Positions 37,445 to 46,686 of a stretch of 64,000 nt of DNA are shown here, piece by piece. The first letter of the stretch is position 1; each line of letters starts with the position of its first letter. Origin of the DNA: Orrella marina (lineage in GTDB: Bacteria > Pseudomonadota > Gammaproteobacteria > Burkholderiales > Burkholderiaceae_B); the NCBI RefSeq assembly GCF_003058465.1, contig NZ_CP028901.1, positions 434,001 to 498,000 of the forward strand. Direction: 5' to 3'. The notes below the pieces were generated by a model. It did not search any database and was not told where the DNA came from. It was given only the letters and a program-made list of their open reading frames with translations. The translations under genes and the position numbers were made by a program.

Positions 37445-40339
37445 ATGTATAGCATAAGCGGCCGTGTGGGCTGGATCAGTGCCCTGCGGTTCGTAAGCTT
37501 TGTCTTGCTGGTATTTGTCTGTCAGACAGCTTTCGCCAGAGCTGTCTCTATAGGTGTGGTGGCGGATAACGAGCCTTATTCGAGTTTTGGCAGCGCGGGC
37601 TTGCAGGGCTTCTCGATTGATGTGCTTGACGAGGTTAGCCGAATCAGTGGCGTCAGCTTTGAGTACAGGATGGGAAGCTGGCCGGAGATCTATGGGGCGT
37701 TTCTGCGTGGCGAGCTCGATGCGGTCGATGAGATTTCCTGGCGTGAGGACAGAGCCGAGCGCATGCTTTTCACCAGTCCGTATCACGTCAGGCAGACTAT
37801 CGTCATGCACGATGCCAATCGTCCGCTCAAGGGTGTTTCTTCGGTAGAGGACCTCAGGGGTTTGCGCATCGGCATGTTGCGTGACGTTTACTACGCAGAT
37901 TCCTTGCGTGGCGCCGATTTGGATTTGCATGAATACAACCTGCAATCTGATCTGGTGCGCGCACTGGCATTTGGCTGGGTCGATGCCATCATTGGCTCCG
38001 AGGCCACTCTTCAGTTTTTTGCGCGTCAACAGGGTTTTGCGAACTTGCAGGTCGTCGGGCCGGCCCCACTCAATGGTCAGGAGGCAGAGGACTTCCGGAT
38101 TGCAGTTCAGCTCGATGATCTCGATCTGCATGACCAGCTGGAGAGGGCAATTCTGGCCATTGATCCGAACTGGATCCGGAATGTGCTGGAACGCTGGCAG
38201 GAATATGGAGGAAAGTCTCTGCAAACTGCCCGGTTTGTGCTGACACCCGCGCAGCAGGCAACGGTCAGGCAGCAAGCTCCTTTACGCGTGGGACTGATTC
38301 GGGACTATGCGCCTTTAAGCTTTGAAGATGGTGGCCAGATTCTTGGATTTGCGGTGGATGTACTGGCGCGGGTGATGGACATGTCGGGCCTGCAGGCAAT
38401 CCCGGTGGTCGGCCATTGGGGGCAGCTCATCGAGATGTTTCAACGCGGCGAAATCGACGTCATGACGAACATCTCTGATCTGCCGGCGCGGCACTCTTTT
38501 GCGCGTTTTACAGATCCGTATCATGATGTGTCAGTCGTCGGTTTTACCTTGTCTTCTTCCAGGCGGATGAAGTCGATCCACGATGTCAAAGACCTGCGGG
38601 TGGGTTACGGGGGCGGTATTTTCTATGAAACCGCCTTGCGTGCTGCGATCGGCGAGAATGCGATAGCGTTTGACAGTCAGGAGGCGATGTTCCAGGCGCT
38701 CCAGCAAGGTAAGGTCGATCTTGTGCTCGCCGCTCTGGACAACGGGAACCACTGGATCCGGGAGCTGGGTATGGGCGATGTCTATATCGCCGGTGAGTTG
38801 AGTATTGATGATGTGGTTCGTGAGGACTTGAGGTTTGCCGTTCGACCCGCTCTTGAGCCGCTGGTGCCTATTCTGAATCAGGCGCTGGCGTCGATTTCTC
38901 CCAAGGAAATGCGAGCAATCGAGAATCGCTGGCTCGGGGCCAAGTTCATGGCAACCGATGGCTGGGTTGAACCCTTGCTTCTGACTGATGCGGAACAGGC
39001 ATTTTTAGCCTCCAGAAACAGGGTTCTGCGCTTTTGTGCCCACCCTGACTGGATGCCGATCGAGGGTGTGGATACTTCGGGGCGTCAAATGGGACTCGCG
39101 TCAGGGATGTTGAGCCGGGTTCACTCCCAGGTTGTTGTTGAGCTCGAGCTCCACAGAACTGCTTCATGGACCGAGTCGGTTGATGCGCTCGAAGCTGGTC
39201 AGTGTGATCTGCTGGCTGCCGCACCGGTTGCCTTGCGGTCAACACATCCTATGTTGTTCACGGACGTTTATTACAATTTGCCGACGGTGGTGCTTGGAAG
39301 GCTTGAGTCTGCTTTTTTCGGATCCATGTCTGAGCTTGCGGGGCAGACGCTGGCGGTGCTGGCTGAGACGGGGCTGTTTCAGGAACTGCGAGTTCGCTAT
39401 CCGGGCCTGGATCTTGTTGAGGTCGAAAGCGAGGCACAAGGCTTGAAACTGGTCGCCAGTGGTGATGTCTACGGTTATGTCGGAACCCTGGCAACGAGTA
39501 GTCAGGCTCTTCAGGACCTTGGGCTGGCCGATATTCGCGTGATTGGTCGGGTGCCGGGCGACACATCGATTGCCATGGCCACTCAGGCTGATCAGGAGAT
39601 CCTGGCTGGTATCTTGCGCCGTGTGGTCAGTTCGATTCCGCCAGCGCAGTTGCGTCGGCTTGGCGACGAGTGGGTAACCGTGCGGCTACAGCAGCAGACC
39701 GACTACACGCTCATATGGCAGGCGCTGGGCGGGGCGATTATCCTGCTCGTTTTGCTGGCGTACTGGTTGCGCAAGCTAAAGGCATTGAATAATGAGCTGG
39801 CTCTGGCCAATCGCAAGCTGGCTTTGATTGGCATGACGGATCATTTGACCGGTCTGGGCAATCGCACATTGTTTCACCAGGATTTCGAGAGACTCTTCAG
39901 TCAGGCGAAGCAAGAGCAAGTGTATTTCATGGTTGCGATGCTTGATCTGGACCATTTCAAATCGGTGAATGACAACTTTGGTCACGCTGCGGGTGATGAG
40001 TCTCTGCGTCGTATAGCCGAGATACTCAGAGCACACTTTGCTCGATCCGAGGATCGTCTGGTTCGTTACGGTGGCGAGGAGTTCCTTGTTTTTTCGCTGA
40101 TGACGCAAGACGCCCAGAACCCTGATGCATTCACCAAGCTGGAACAGTTGCGAGAGAGTGTCGCGAGCGAGCCAGTCTACTTTGAGGGTAACCGGATCAA
40201 TCTGACTGTCAGCATCGGCTATTGTCTGAAGATACCGCTTGCGAACAGTCAGGCAAGCGACTGGCTGCGCAGCGCTGACGAGGCCTTATATCAATCCAAG
40301 GCTGAAGGGAGAAACCGGGTTCTCGGCAATAGTCTTTGA
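37445..40339 (+). CDS. Diguanylate cyclase with three periplasmic binding-protein domains
   Basis: 964 residues. A signal/anchor lies near 12-32. Three tandem SBP_bac_3 domains follow: about 34-265 (SIGVVADNEPYSSFGSAGLQ), 280-500 (LRVGLIRDYAPLSFEDGGQI) and 525-755 (LRFCAHPDWMPIEGVDTSGR). A membrane helix near 760-782 (LGGAIILLVLLAYWL), a short linker, and a GGDEF domain from about 800 (DHLTGLGNRTLF, MLDLDHFKSVNDNFGHAAGD) complete it. The active site is GGEEF, preceded by the inhibitory RxxD (RSED). It probably senses small molecules in the periplasm and makes c-di-GMP. Sensor kinases of the BvgS type have two such domains; three are less usual. The ATG at 37445 lies in an AT-rich leader without a clear ribosome-binding site. 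Confidence 0.88.
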   Translation: MYSISGRVGWISALRFVSFVLLVFVCQTAFARAVSIGVVADNEPYSSFGSAGLQGFSIDVLDEVSRISGVSFEYRMGSWPEIYGAFLRGELDAVDEISWREDRAERMLFTSPYHVRQTIVMHDANRPLKGVSSVEDLRGLRIGMLRDVYYADSLRGADLDLHEYNLQSDLVRALAFGWVDAIIGSEATLQFFARQQGFANLQVVGPAPLNGQEAEDFRIAVQLDDLDLHDQLERAILAIDPNWIRNVLERWQEYGGKSLQTARFVLTPAQQATVRQQAPLRVGLIRDYAPLSFEDGGQILGFAVDVLARVMDMSGLQAIPVVGHWGQLIEMFQRGEIDVMTNISDLPARHSFARFTDPYHDVSVVGFTLSSSRRMKSIHDVKDLRVGYGGGIFYETALRAAIGENAIAFDSQEAMFQALQQGKVDLVLAALDNGNHWIRELGMGDVYIAGELSIDDVVREDLRFAVRPALEPLVPILNQALASISPKEMRAIENRWLGAKFMATDGWVEPLLLTDAEQAFLASRNRVLRFCAHPDWMPIEGVDTSGRQMGLASGMLSRVHSQVVVELELHRTASWTESVDALEAGQCDLLAAAPVALRSTHPMLFTDVYYNLPTVVLGRLESAFFGSMSELAGQTLAVLAETGLFQELRVRYPGLDLVEVESEAQGLKLVASGDVYGYVGTLATSSQALQDLGLADIRVIGRVPGDTSIAMATQADQEILAGILRRVVSSIPPAQLRRLGDEWVTVRLQQQTDYTLIWQALGGAIILLVLLAYWLRKLKALNNELALANRKLALIGMTDHLTGLGNRTLFHQDFERLFSQAKQEQVYFMVAMLDLDHFKSVNDNFGHAAGDESLRRIAEILRAHFARSEDRLVRYGGEEFLVFSLMTQDAQNPDAFTKLEQLRESVASEPVYFEGNRINLTVSIGYCLKIPLANSQASDWLRSADEALYQSKAEGRNRVLGNSL

Positions 40340-40494
40340 TGTTTCGTTTCCCGAAACAGTCACAACTTGTTACCCCGTTGCCGTCTCTACATCCGTAAAT
40401 ATCTGTTCGTGACCCGTTCCTTGCGTTAACTCTCTATAGAGGTTCAATGACACCGTCATTCGTAAGACAGGAAAGCAGACGAGGGAGTACAGGG

Positions 40495-41262
40495 ATGGGC
40501 AAGGATGATGTGATTCGTGTTTACTGGCAGCCCGGATGCACCAGTTGTCTCAGAACCAAAGAGTTTCTGACAAGGTATGACGTGCCGTTCGAGTCACGTA
40601 ATGTTCTGGCTGACGATCAGGCCTTTGAAGAACTCGCCCGGTTCGGGCTGCGTCATGTTCCGATCGTCACGCGCGGTGATCGCTGGGCCAATGGTGCCAT
40701 CTTGAAGGATGTGGCAGATCTGGTCGGTATTGAAGGTGTCGACATGACGATGTTGCCACCGCAGGAACTGTGGCGACGTCTGGAGCTGTTTCTCGACGGG
40801 ACAATGCGTTTATACGCTCAGATACCAGATGACGCTTTGCATAATCTGCTGCCCAACAGACCACGCAGTTACACGGATCTTGTGTATCACATCTTCAGCA
40901 ATGCCGATGCCTTCGTAGAAGAAAAAGAAGGCATTCCACTGGTCGTCGAGTCTTATCGCCGGCGGCCTGCCGAGGGGGCCAATGGTCGCGAGCACATTGC
41001 TGCCTATGCACAGACTGTTCGTTCCCGGCTCAACGACTGGCATGACAAAACGTTTGCAGCGTGTGACTGGAAGAAGCGAGCTGACGTGTTTTACGGGGAG
41101 CAGAATCAGCACCAGTTTCTTGAACGGACTGTCTGGCATTGTGGCCAGCATGCACGACAGCTGATGTGGGTGCTCGAGGGCATGAACGTCCTGGTGAAAG
41201 ATCCCATTCCAGACCAGGCGTTTGCCGGATTGCCTATGCCCCAGAAGGTCTGGGATGACTGA
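40495..41262 (+). CDS. Glutaredoxin-DinB fusion protein
   Basis: 255 residues from ATG 40495 (MGKDDVIRVYWQPGCTSCLR), with GAGGGAGTACAGGG just before; a start at 40447 would add 16 residues. The N-terminal thioredoxin-like domain has the redox pair C-T-S-C near residues 14-17 and the cis-Pro in RHVPIVTRG. The C-terminal 150 residues are a four-helix DinB/DUF664-type domain with histidines (LVYHIFSNADAF; RTVWHCGQHARQLMW) that could bind metal. The fold suggests a thiol-dependent transferase or stress protein; no reaction can be named. It lies 107 bases after the GGDEF gene. Confidence 0.75.
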   Translation: MGKDDVIRVYWQPGCTSCLRTKEFLTRYDVPFESRNVLADDQAFEELARFGLRHVPIVTRGDRWANGAILKDVADLVGIEGVDMTMLPPQELWRRLELFLDGTMRLYAQIPDDALHNLLPNRPRSYTDLVYHIFSNADAFVEEKEGIPLVVESYRRRPAEGANGREHIAAYAQTVRSRLNDWHDKTFAACDWKKRADVFYGEQNQHQFLERTVWHCGQHARQLMWVLEGMNVLVKDPIPDQAFAGLPMPQKVWDD

Positions 41263-41656
41263 GAGCAGACGAGTTTACGGGCGCGTCCTCACAAGCGGGC
41301 TTGCGGGTTCAGGACGGGGTTGAGTGCTGCGATTGAGTACGATCGCCTGCCTCGCTGGGTTCTTGCAGGAAGTTGCTCGCGGGTAACGATGAATGGCGGG
41401 TTGGTCTTTGTCACGTCCTCGCCCCGAAGTATCAAGGTTCTGTGTTCCGGTTTACGGACAATCGGGTCGTAGTGGGCAGGCTGGTCGCCATAATGGCGAC
41501 CAGATGGTACAACCCCGTATGGTTCAGCAAGAAGTAGCCAGGCAGGCGCTTCGATTGACGGTACCGTGGCATGGGCCGCAATTCGTCAGACCAATGGATC
41601 TGCGATCTGGTCAATCGACTGTTTCGGGCTGCCTGGCGCAAAGTCCGAGCTATGTG
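41263..41656. other. 394-base intergenic region between convergent genes
   Basis: No credible gene. It contains a 23-base near-perfect palindrome at 41481-41503. Confidence 0.5.
41481..41503. repeat. Perfect palindrome between convergent genes
   Basis: CTGGTCGCCAT (41481-41491) and ATGGCGACCAG (41493-41503) are exact complements around a single A. There is no T run, so this may be a protein-binding site or a transcript-end hairpin. Confidence 0.7.
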
Positions 41657-42613
41657 TTATTCAAGTGATCTGGCGCGATTGACTTTCTCCAGGGTGAACT
41701 CACCGTTCTCTTTGGCGAATGTCACGAAGTCTTCACGGCTCTGAAACGTCCCGGCTTCACTACCAATTTTGATCAGCTTGTCCTGAACCTGCGGATCGGC
41801 AAGCACCTCCTTGCTGACTTCAAATAGCTTCTGTGTCACATCATCTGGCAGACCGGCTGGTCCAAACAGACCGAACCAGAAACTGTATTCGAATCCATCC
41901 ACACCGGACTCTGCAATCGTGGGTAGCTCTGGTGCAATCGGTGACCGCTTTGCAGATGATATGGCGAGCATCCTGACTTTTTCGCCGCGACCTAGCGGAA
42001 GTACTGACGGGGCTGTTCCCATTGAAAAGTCGACTTCGCCTTGCGCAACCGCAACGAGCGCCGGGTTTCCTCCCTTAAAAGGAACGTGTGTGAACTCTGT
42101 GCCCATGTAATCCTGGAGCATGACCGCCGATGTGTGCGGAGAACCGGCGATACCAGAAGATGAATAGAACATCGTTCCTGGGTTTGCTTTCGCCTTGTCC
42201 ATAAACTCAGAAAAAGACTTTGGGCCGGTTTCGGTGTTGACAGCAAGAATGAGCGGATAGCTACCGAGCAGATTGATCGGAGTGAAGTCGTCGGCCGTGT
42301 ATGACACACTGTATGCCGTCTGATCGACTCCGTAGATGTTGCCGGTTGCCAGACCCAGCACGTAACCGTCAGCAGGGGCTTTCGCAAGTGCATTGGAGGC
42401 AATCGTGCTACCTGCACCCGGTCTGCTTTCAATCACTATCGGCTGTCCGAGCTTCTCTGACATCGCGCCTGTTACAAGCCTGGCAATCAAGTCAGCCGAA
42501 CCGCCAGGGCTATATCCGACAAGAACACGAATCGGCCGGTCCGGGTATTCGGCATGAGCGACTCCTGACGTCAATGCCACGCACAAAGCACTCGCAAGTA
42601 AACGTACCTTCAT
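41657..42613 (-). CDS. Bug/TctC-family periplasmic solute-binding protein 1
   Basis: 318 residues from ATG 42613, with GAGGAG at 42619-42626 upstream; longer starts (to 42700) lack this. The signal peptide covers about 1-21 (VRLLASALCVALTSGVAHA). The mature protein has the family landmarks YPDRPIRVLVGYSPGGSADL, QPIVIESRPGAGSTIASNAL and DGYVLGLATGN. Such proteins bind small carboxylates and usually feed TctAB permeases; no tctA or tctB is in the window. It is divergent from a second Bug gene, and the control region between them carries a GTCCAC motif shared with the IclR promoter region. Confidence 0.9.
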   Translation of the reverse strand: MKVRLLASALCVALTSGVAHAEYPDRPIRVLVGYSPGGSADLIARLVTGAMSEKLGQPIVIESRPGAGSTIASNALAKAPADGYVLGLATGNIYGVDQTAYSVSYTADDFTPINLLGSYPLILAVNTETGPKSFSEFMDKAKANPGTMFYSSSGIAGSPHTSAVMLQDYMGTEFTHVPFKGGNPALVAVAQGEVDFSMGTAPSVLPLGRGEKVRMLAISSAKRSPIAPELPTIAESGVDGFEYSFWFGLFGPAGLPDDVTQKLFEVSKEVLADPQVQDKLIKIGSEAGTFQSREDFVTFAKENGEFTLEKVNRARSLE

Positions 42614-43026
42614 TTCTGTCTCCTCTGTTTGCAGACTCAGATTGTTTTTCATGCCGTCGACCGGATTCCGAATGGTCGCTGGAGTCTTGCAGTCCATCAA
42701 ACCAAAACTTCCGGTTAGTGTCGAGAGAAAGTCCCCAATACCACAAAATAGTCCACAATACGAGATAAAAATAATCTTAATGTGATTAAATCAAGAATGA
42801 ATTATGTCCAAATTTTTATCATAAACATTTGATATTTAATTGGTTAATGATTGATACTGGCATTCTATTCCATATTTTAGTCTGCAATATGGACTTTTTT
42901 GAATTGACGTTCTGGTGGTGGTTTCTTACGATCCCCAACTCTGATCTGGTCAGAGGCAAGACCTTCAGTTCAGTTTGCCGAACACCATGCCGACCAGATG
43001 CCGGAAACAACATAGAGGAGATAAAC
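42614..43026. promoter_or_regulatory. Control region between divergent Bug genes
   Basis: 413 bases. CCACAAAATAGTCCACAATA at 42741-42760 contains, on the opposite strand, TATTGTGGACT. The same eleven bases occur at 54361-54371 upstream of the thiolase gene and iclR. An AT-rich tract (42765-42840) likely holds promoters. GAGGAG at 43015-43020 is the ribosome-binding site of the right gene. Confidence 0.5.
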
Positions 43027-44001
43027 GTGTCGAAAGGTCGATTGATTAAAGGGCTGATGACGAGCCTTACGATGATGGTGGCTTCGTCCGTGCTTGCAAG
43101 CAATGACTATCCGAGTAAGCCGATCAAAGTCGTTGTTCCATACGCTGCCGGTGCCAGCACGGACGGCCTGGCTCGTCTGGTCGGTAATGAAGTTTCCGAA
43201 ATACTCGGGCAGCCGGTGATTGCCGAGAATCGTGCCGGGGCTGGTGGCACCATTGCATCGGATTATGTCAGGCGCCAGGATCCTGATGGCTATACATTCA
43301 TGTTGACAACCGACGGAATCATGTCGGTGAATCCGGCAATCTACAAGTCTTTGGCGTATGACTCACTAAAGGATTTCAGTCCACTGTCCGTTGCAGTGAG
43401 CGTTCCTCTGGTGCTGGTTGTTAACACGAATTCGCCCTTTCAGACAATGGAGGAATTGCTGGATTTTGCACGAAATAACCCAACCAAGCTCAGTTATGGT
43501 TCGGCCGGTGTGGGCAGCTCCCAGCATATGGCCGGGGAATTAATGAAGGAAATGGCTGAAGTGGATATTCAGCATATCCCTTATCGTGGCGGCGCTCCGG
43601 CTATGACAGACCTGCTCGGCGGGCACATTGACATGATGCTCGTGCAAACAGCATCCGCCAAGGCGCTTGCTGCAGACAACAAGATCAGAATTCTGGGCAT
43701 TGGAAGCCCGGAGCGCAGCGCGATCCTTCCTGACGTCAGAACCTTTCAGGAAATAGGGCTGGATGGCTACGATTCAAACACCTGGTATGGGTTCAATATG
43801 CCGGGTGGGGCGGATCCTGCTGTTCAGCAAAAACTCAGCGAGGCGATTGTTCAGGGTTTGAACAACAATCGTCCGAAGCTCGAGGCGCTGGGGTACACCA
43901 TCGTTGCAAGCACGCCTGATGAAATGCGCAAGTCGATTGAAACCAATCTTCAGAAGTGGGCAACCACAGCGAAGAAGGCTGGCATCTACCAGTCCCAGTA
44001 G
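43027..44001 (+). CDS. Bug/TctC-family periplasmic solute-binding protein 2
   Basis: 324 residues from GTG 43027, 6 bases after AGAGGAG; the open frame reaches back to 42829 but lacks a signal there. The signal peptide covers about 1-26 (GLMTSLTMMVASSVLA). The core reads YPSKPIKVVVPYAAGASTDG, QPVIAENRAGAGGTIASDYV, DGYTFMLTTDG and IQHIPYRGGAPAMTDLLGGH, the tricarboxylate-binding family pattern. It precedes the CoA-transferase genes by 197 bases and may deliver their substrate. Confidence 0.9.
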   Translation: MSKGRLIKGLMTSLTMMVASSVLASNDYPSKPIKVVVPYAAGASTDGLARLVGNEVSEILGQPVIAENRAGAGGTIASDYVRRQDPDGYTFMLTTDGIMSVNPAIYKSLAYDSLKDFSPLSVAVSVPLVLVVNTNSPFQTMEELLDFARNNPTKLSYGSAGVGSSQHMAGELMKEMAEVDIQHIPYRGGAPAMTDLLGGHIDMMLVQTASAKALAADNKIRILGIGSPERSAILPDVRTFQEIGLDGYDSNTWYGFNMPGGADPAVQQKLSEAIVQGLNNNRPKLEALGYTIVASTPDEMRKSIETNLQKWATTAKKAGIYQSQ

Positions 44002-44054
44002 TCCAGAGGATGTGCCCGGTTCCACAGTGTCGTTCACTACAGGAATGTGAAGAA

Positions 44055-44079
44055 GCCACCTCCTTGTAAACGAGGTGGC
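44055..44079 (+). terminator. Hairpin after the Bug 2 gene
   Basis: GCCACCTC (44055-44062) pairs with GAGGTGGC (44072-44079), 54 bases past the stop. No T run follows, so termination is uncertain. Confidence 0.4.
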
Positions 44080-44198
44080 GCTCAGATCAATTCCAGGGCC
44101 GTGAGGCCAGTTCATCCCGCAGAACCTCCGGGTGGAGCTCGCCGGACTGGGCACGATTACATCCGGTTCTCTTTTTTACTGTCCATAGAACTTTACTG

Positions 44199-45443
44199 AT
44201 GCAGACTCAGAAGATTACTCCCAGCAATGCACTTGAAGGGATCACAATCCTGGATATCGCAGGTCCACTTGGTAATTACTGCGGCAAGCTTTTTGCCGAT
44301 ATGGGGGCAAATGTAATCCTTGTTGAACCACCCGATGGTGCTCCAACGCGGAAATCCGCCCCATTCATCAATGGTCGTGACGACCTCAATGCAAGTCTGG
44401 TTTTTCAGTATCAGAACACGAACAAACGCAGCATCGCACTGAATCTGGATTGTGTTCGGGACAAGAGCGTGTTTCTCGCATTGGCGAGAAAATGCCAGAT
44501 TGTCCTGGAAAGTGAGCAGCCTGGAGTCATGGCTGCACGAGGACTTGACTATCAGACGCTTAGCAAGATCAATCCGGCACTGATCATGACGAGCGTGACT
44601 GCGTTTGGTCAGGACGGTCCGTTTGCGCACTGGCAGGCAACAGATCTGACGGCGATGGGCATGGGAGGCATGCTTTACCTTGCAGGCTATCCCGACACAG
44701 CTCCGATGGTCGCCTGCGGTGAGCAAGCGATCGGAGCGGCCAACCTGTTTGCATCCGTCGCGACAATGGCCTGCATTCTGGATGCCGAAATTTCGGGACA
44801 AGGGCAGCACATTGACGTATCCATGCAGGAATGTGTGGTGTTGGGGCTAGAGAACGCCGTGCAGTTCTATGACCTGGAGGGCACGGTTCGAAAGCGAAAT
44901 GCAGGCACTCAGAGACTTGCCGGTACGGGCGTGTTTGCATGCAAGGACGGTTTCATTTATCTGATGGCCGGTGGTATTGGCAGCAACCGATTTTGGTCAA
45001 TCACCACAGACTGGTTGCTCGAAGAAAAGCTGGATAAAGCACGGCAGTTCAGAGAGCCAAGATGGAACGATCAGGCATTTCTGGCCAGTGATGAAGCCAA
45101 GGCGATCTTCGATGATGTGTTCTCACCATTTGCGCGCCAGTTAACCAAGGCCGAACTGCAGGCAAAAGGCCGTGCCCGCCGTATCCCTGTTGCGCCTATC
45201 TGTGATGCCAGCGATATCGCTTCGAGCGGACAACGTGAGCACAGAAAGTTTTTTGTCGATATTGAGGACTCGAAACATACACGCATCAGAATGCCTGGGG
45301 CTCCTTCGCTTCTGTCTGAAACTCCATGGAGACTTGAACGTGCGGCACCTGAACTTGGCGAACATAACGCCGAGATTCTGAATTGGGCCGGTTTCGATGC
45401 GTCACAGGTTGAACAGTCAAGTGCGGGGCGGGGGAAATCATGA
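44199..45443 (+). CDS. Class III CoA-transferase (CaiB/BaiF), first of a pair
   Basis: 414 residues. Family landmarks are LEGITILDIAGPLGNYCGKL, FADMGANVILVEPPDGAPTR, TNKRSIALNLDC and the aspartate in ATDLTAMGMGGML that forms the acyl anhydride in this class. The C-terminal domain has ISGQGQHIDVSMQECV. It moves CoA from a donor thioester to a carboxylic acid. The last 4 bases overlap the next CoA-transferase gene, so both are probably subunits of one heteromer, as in BbsEF. The substrate is unknown. Confidence 0.88.
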   Translation: MQTQKITPSNALEGITILDIAGPLGNYCGKLFADMGANVILVEPPDGAPTRKSAPFINGRDDLNASLVFQYQNTNKRSIALNLDCVRDKSVFLALARKCQIVLESEQPGVMAARGLDYQTLSKINPALIMTSVTAFGQDGPFAHWQATDLTAMGMGGMLYLAGYPDTAPMVACGEQAIGAANLFASVATMACILDAEISGQGQHIDVSMQECVVLGLENAVQFYDLEGTVRKRNAGTQRLAGTGVFACKDGFIYLMAGGIGSNRFWSITTDWLLEEKLDKARQFREPRWNDQAFLASDEAKAIFDDVFSPFARQLTKAELQAKGRARRIPVAPICDASDIASSGQREHRKFFVDIEDSKHTRIRMPGAPSLLSETPWRLERAAPELGEHNAEILNWAGFDASQVEQSSAGRGKS

Positions 45444-46648
45444 AAAAAATTCTTGATGGATTGCGGGTAATTGACTTTACCTGGATCGGGGCAGGCTCTT
45501 ACACGACCAAGTTGCTAGCTGACCTTGGTGCAGATGTCATCAAGATCGAGACGGCCAGCCGGCTCGATACCCTGCGGGTCACCAAGCCGTTCAAGGATGG
45601 GGTGCCAGGTGTAAATCGAAGCGGATATTTTGCAGATCGAAATTCAAGCAAGAAAAGCATCACACTCAATATCAAGCATCCGCAGGGGCTGGACCTGGCG
45701 AAGCAGCTGATCGTCAAGGCCGATCTCGTCACCAACAATTTCACGCCAGGCGTGATGGAAAAGCTTGGACTTGGCTATGACGTGATCAGGGCAATATCAC
45801 CACGAATCGTTTATGCCGCGATGTCGATGCAGGGGTCTACAGGTCCCGAGCGAGCAGACCTGGGATACGGACTTACGATCACGGCAGTTACCGGATTTCA
45901 GCACATGACTGGCTTGCCCGATCGCCTGCCTGCCGGTACGGGTACGAACTATCCTGATCATATCCCCAACCCGGGCCATGCCGCCTTTGCGATTCTGGCA
46001 GCTTTGCGTCATCAGCGAAGGACGGGTCAGGGACAACAGATTGATATTGCGCAGGTCGAACCTACGTTGTGCATGATAGCCCCTTCGCTTATGAACTACA
46101 CCGTCAACGGCGTGGTTGACACCAGGTGCGGCAATCGGCATCGGGACTATGCGCCGCAAGGTGTCTACCGTGCGAATGGGGATGACCGATGGATCACGAT
46201 CAGTATACAGAATCAGACACAGTGGTTGGCATTGGTCAAAGCCCTTGGACTGCCTGTCAATGATGACTGGGACCTGGTCGAGAATCGTAGACGGGACCAT
46301 GACCAGATCGATCGATTGATCGAGGAGGAAACCAGCAAGCACGATGCACTGGTGCTGGCTGCGCGACTGCAGCAGTTGTCGATTGCTGCTGGTCCAGTCA
46401 ACGATTCTCGCGATGTTGTCAGCAACGACCCTCAACTGGCAGCGCGCGGGCACTGGGTTACGTTAAATCATCCTGAGGTCGGACCAAGTCTGTACAACAA
46501 CTCGCCTTACCGGTTCTCTGAGGCGCAATCCACACCGAATGCGCCAGCGCCCTTGATCGGTCAGCACACCGATGAAGTACTCGAAGGCATGTTGGGATTG
46601 AATTTGGACCAGTTGCAAGAGTTGCGCAAATCGGGCGTACTCAACTGA
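45440..46648 (+). CDS. Class III CoA-transferase (CaiB/BaiF), second of a pair
   Basis: 402 residues. Landmarks are LRVIDFTWIGAGSYTTKLLA, DLGADVIKIETASR, SSKKSITLNIKHPQGLDLAK and NFTPGVMEKLGLGYD. GPERADLGYGLTITAVTGF contains the likely catalytic Asp, and RTGQGQQIDIAQVEPT the C-terminal motif. Longer and closer to family consensus than its partner. Translationally coupled to the preceding gene and followed by a crotonase, as in aromatic-succinate degradation operons. Confidence 0.88.
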   Translation: MKKILDGLRVIDFTWIGAGSYTTKLLADLGADVIKIETASRLDTLRVTKPFKDGVPGVNRSGYFADRNSSKKSITLNIKHPQGLDLAKQLIVKADLVTNNFTPGVMEKLGLGYDVIRAISPRIVYAAMSMQGSTGPERADLGYGLTITAVTGFQHMTGLPDRLPAGTGTNYPDHIPNPGHAAFAILAALRHQRRTGQGQQIDIAQVEPTLCMIAPSLMNYTVNGVVDTRCGNRHRDYAPQGVYRANGDDRWITISIQNQTQWLALVKALGLPVNDDWDLVENRRRDHDQIDRLIEEETSKHDALVLAARLQQLSIAAGPVNDSRDVVSNDPQLAARGHWVTLNHPEVGPSLYNNSPYRFSEAQSTPNAPAPLIGQHTDEVLEGMLGLNLDQLQELRKSGVLN

Positions 46649-46686
46649 CGGATACGTTCAAGAAACAGTCTCTCGAGGAAAAAGAC

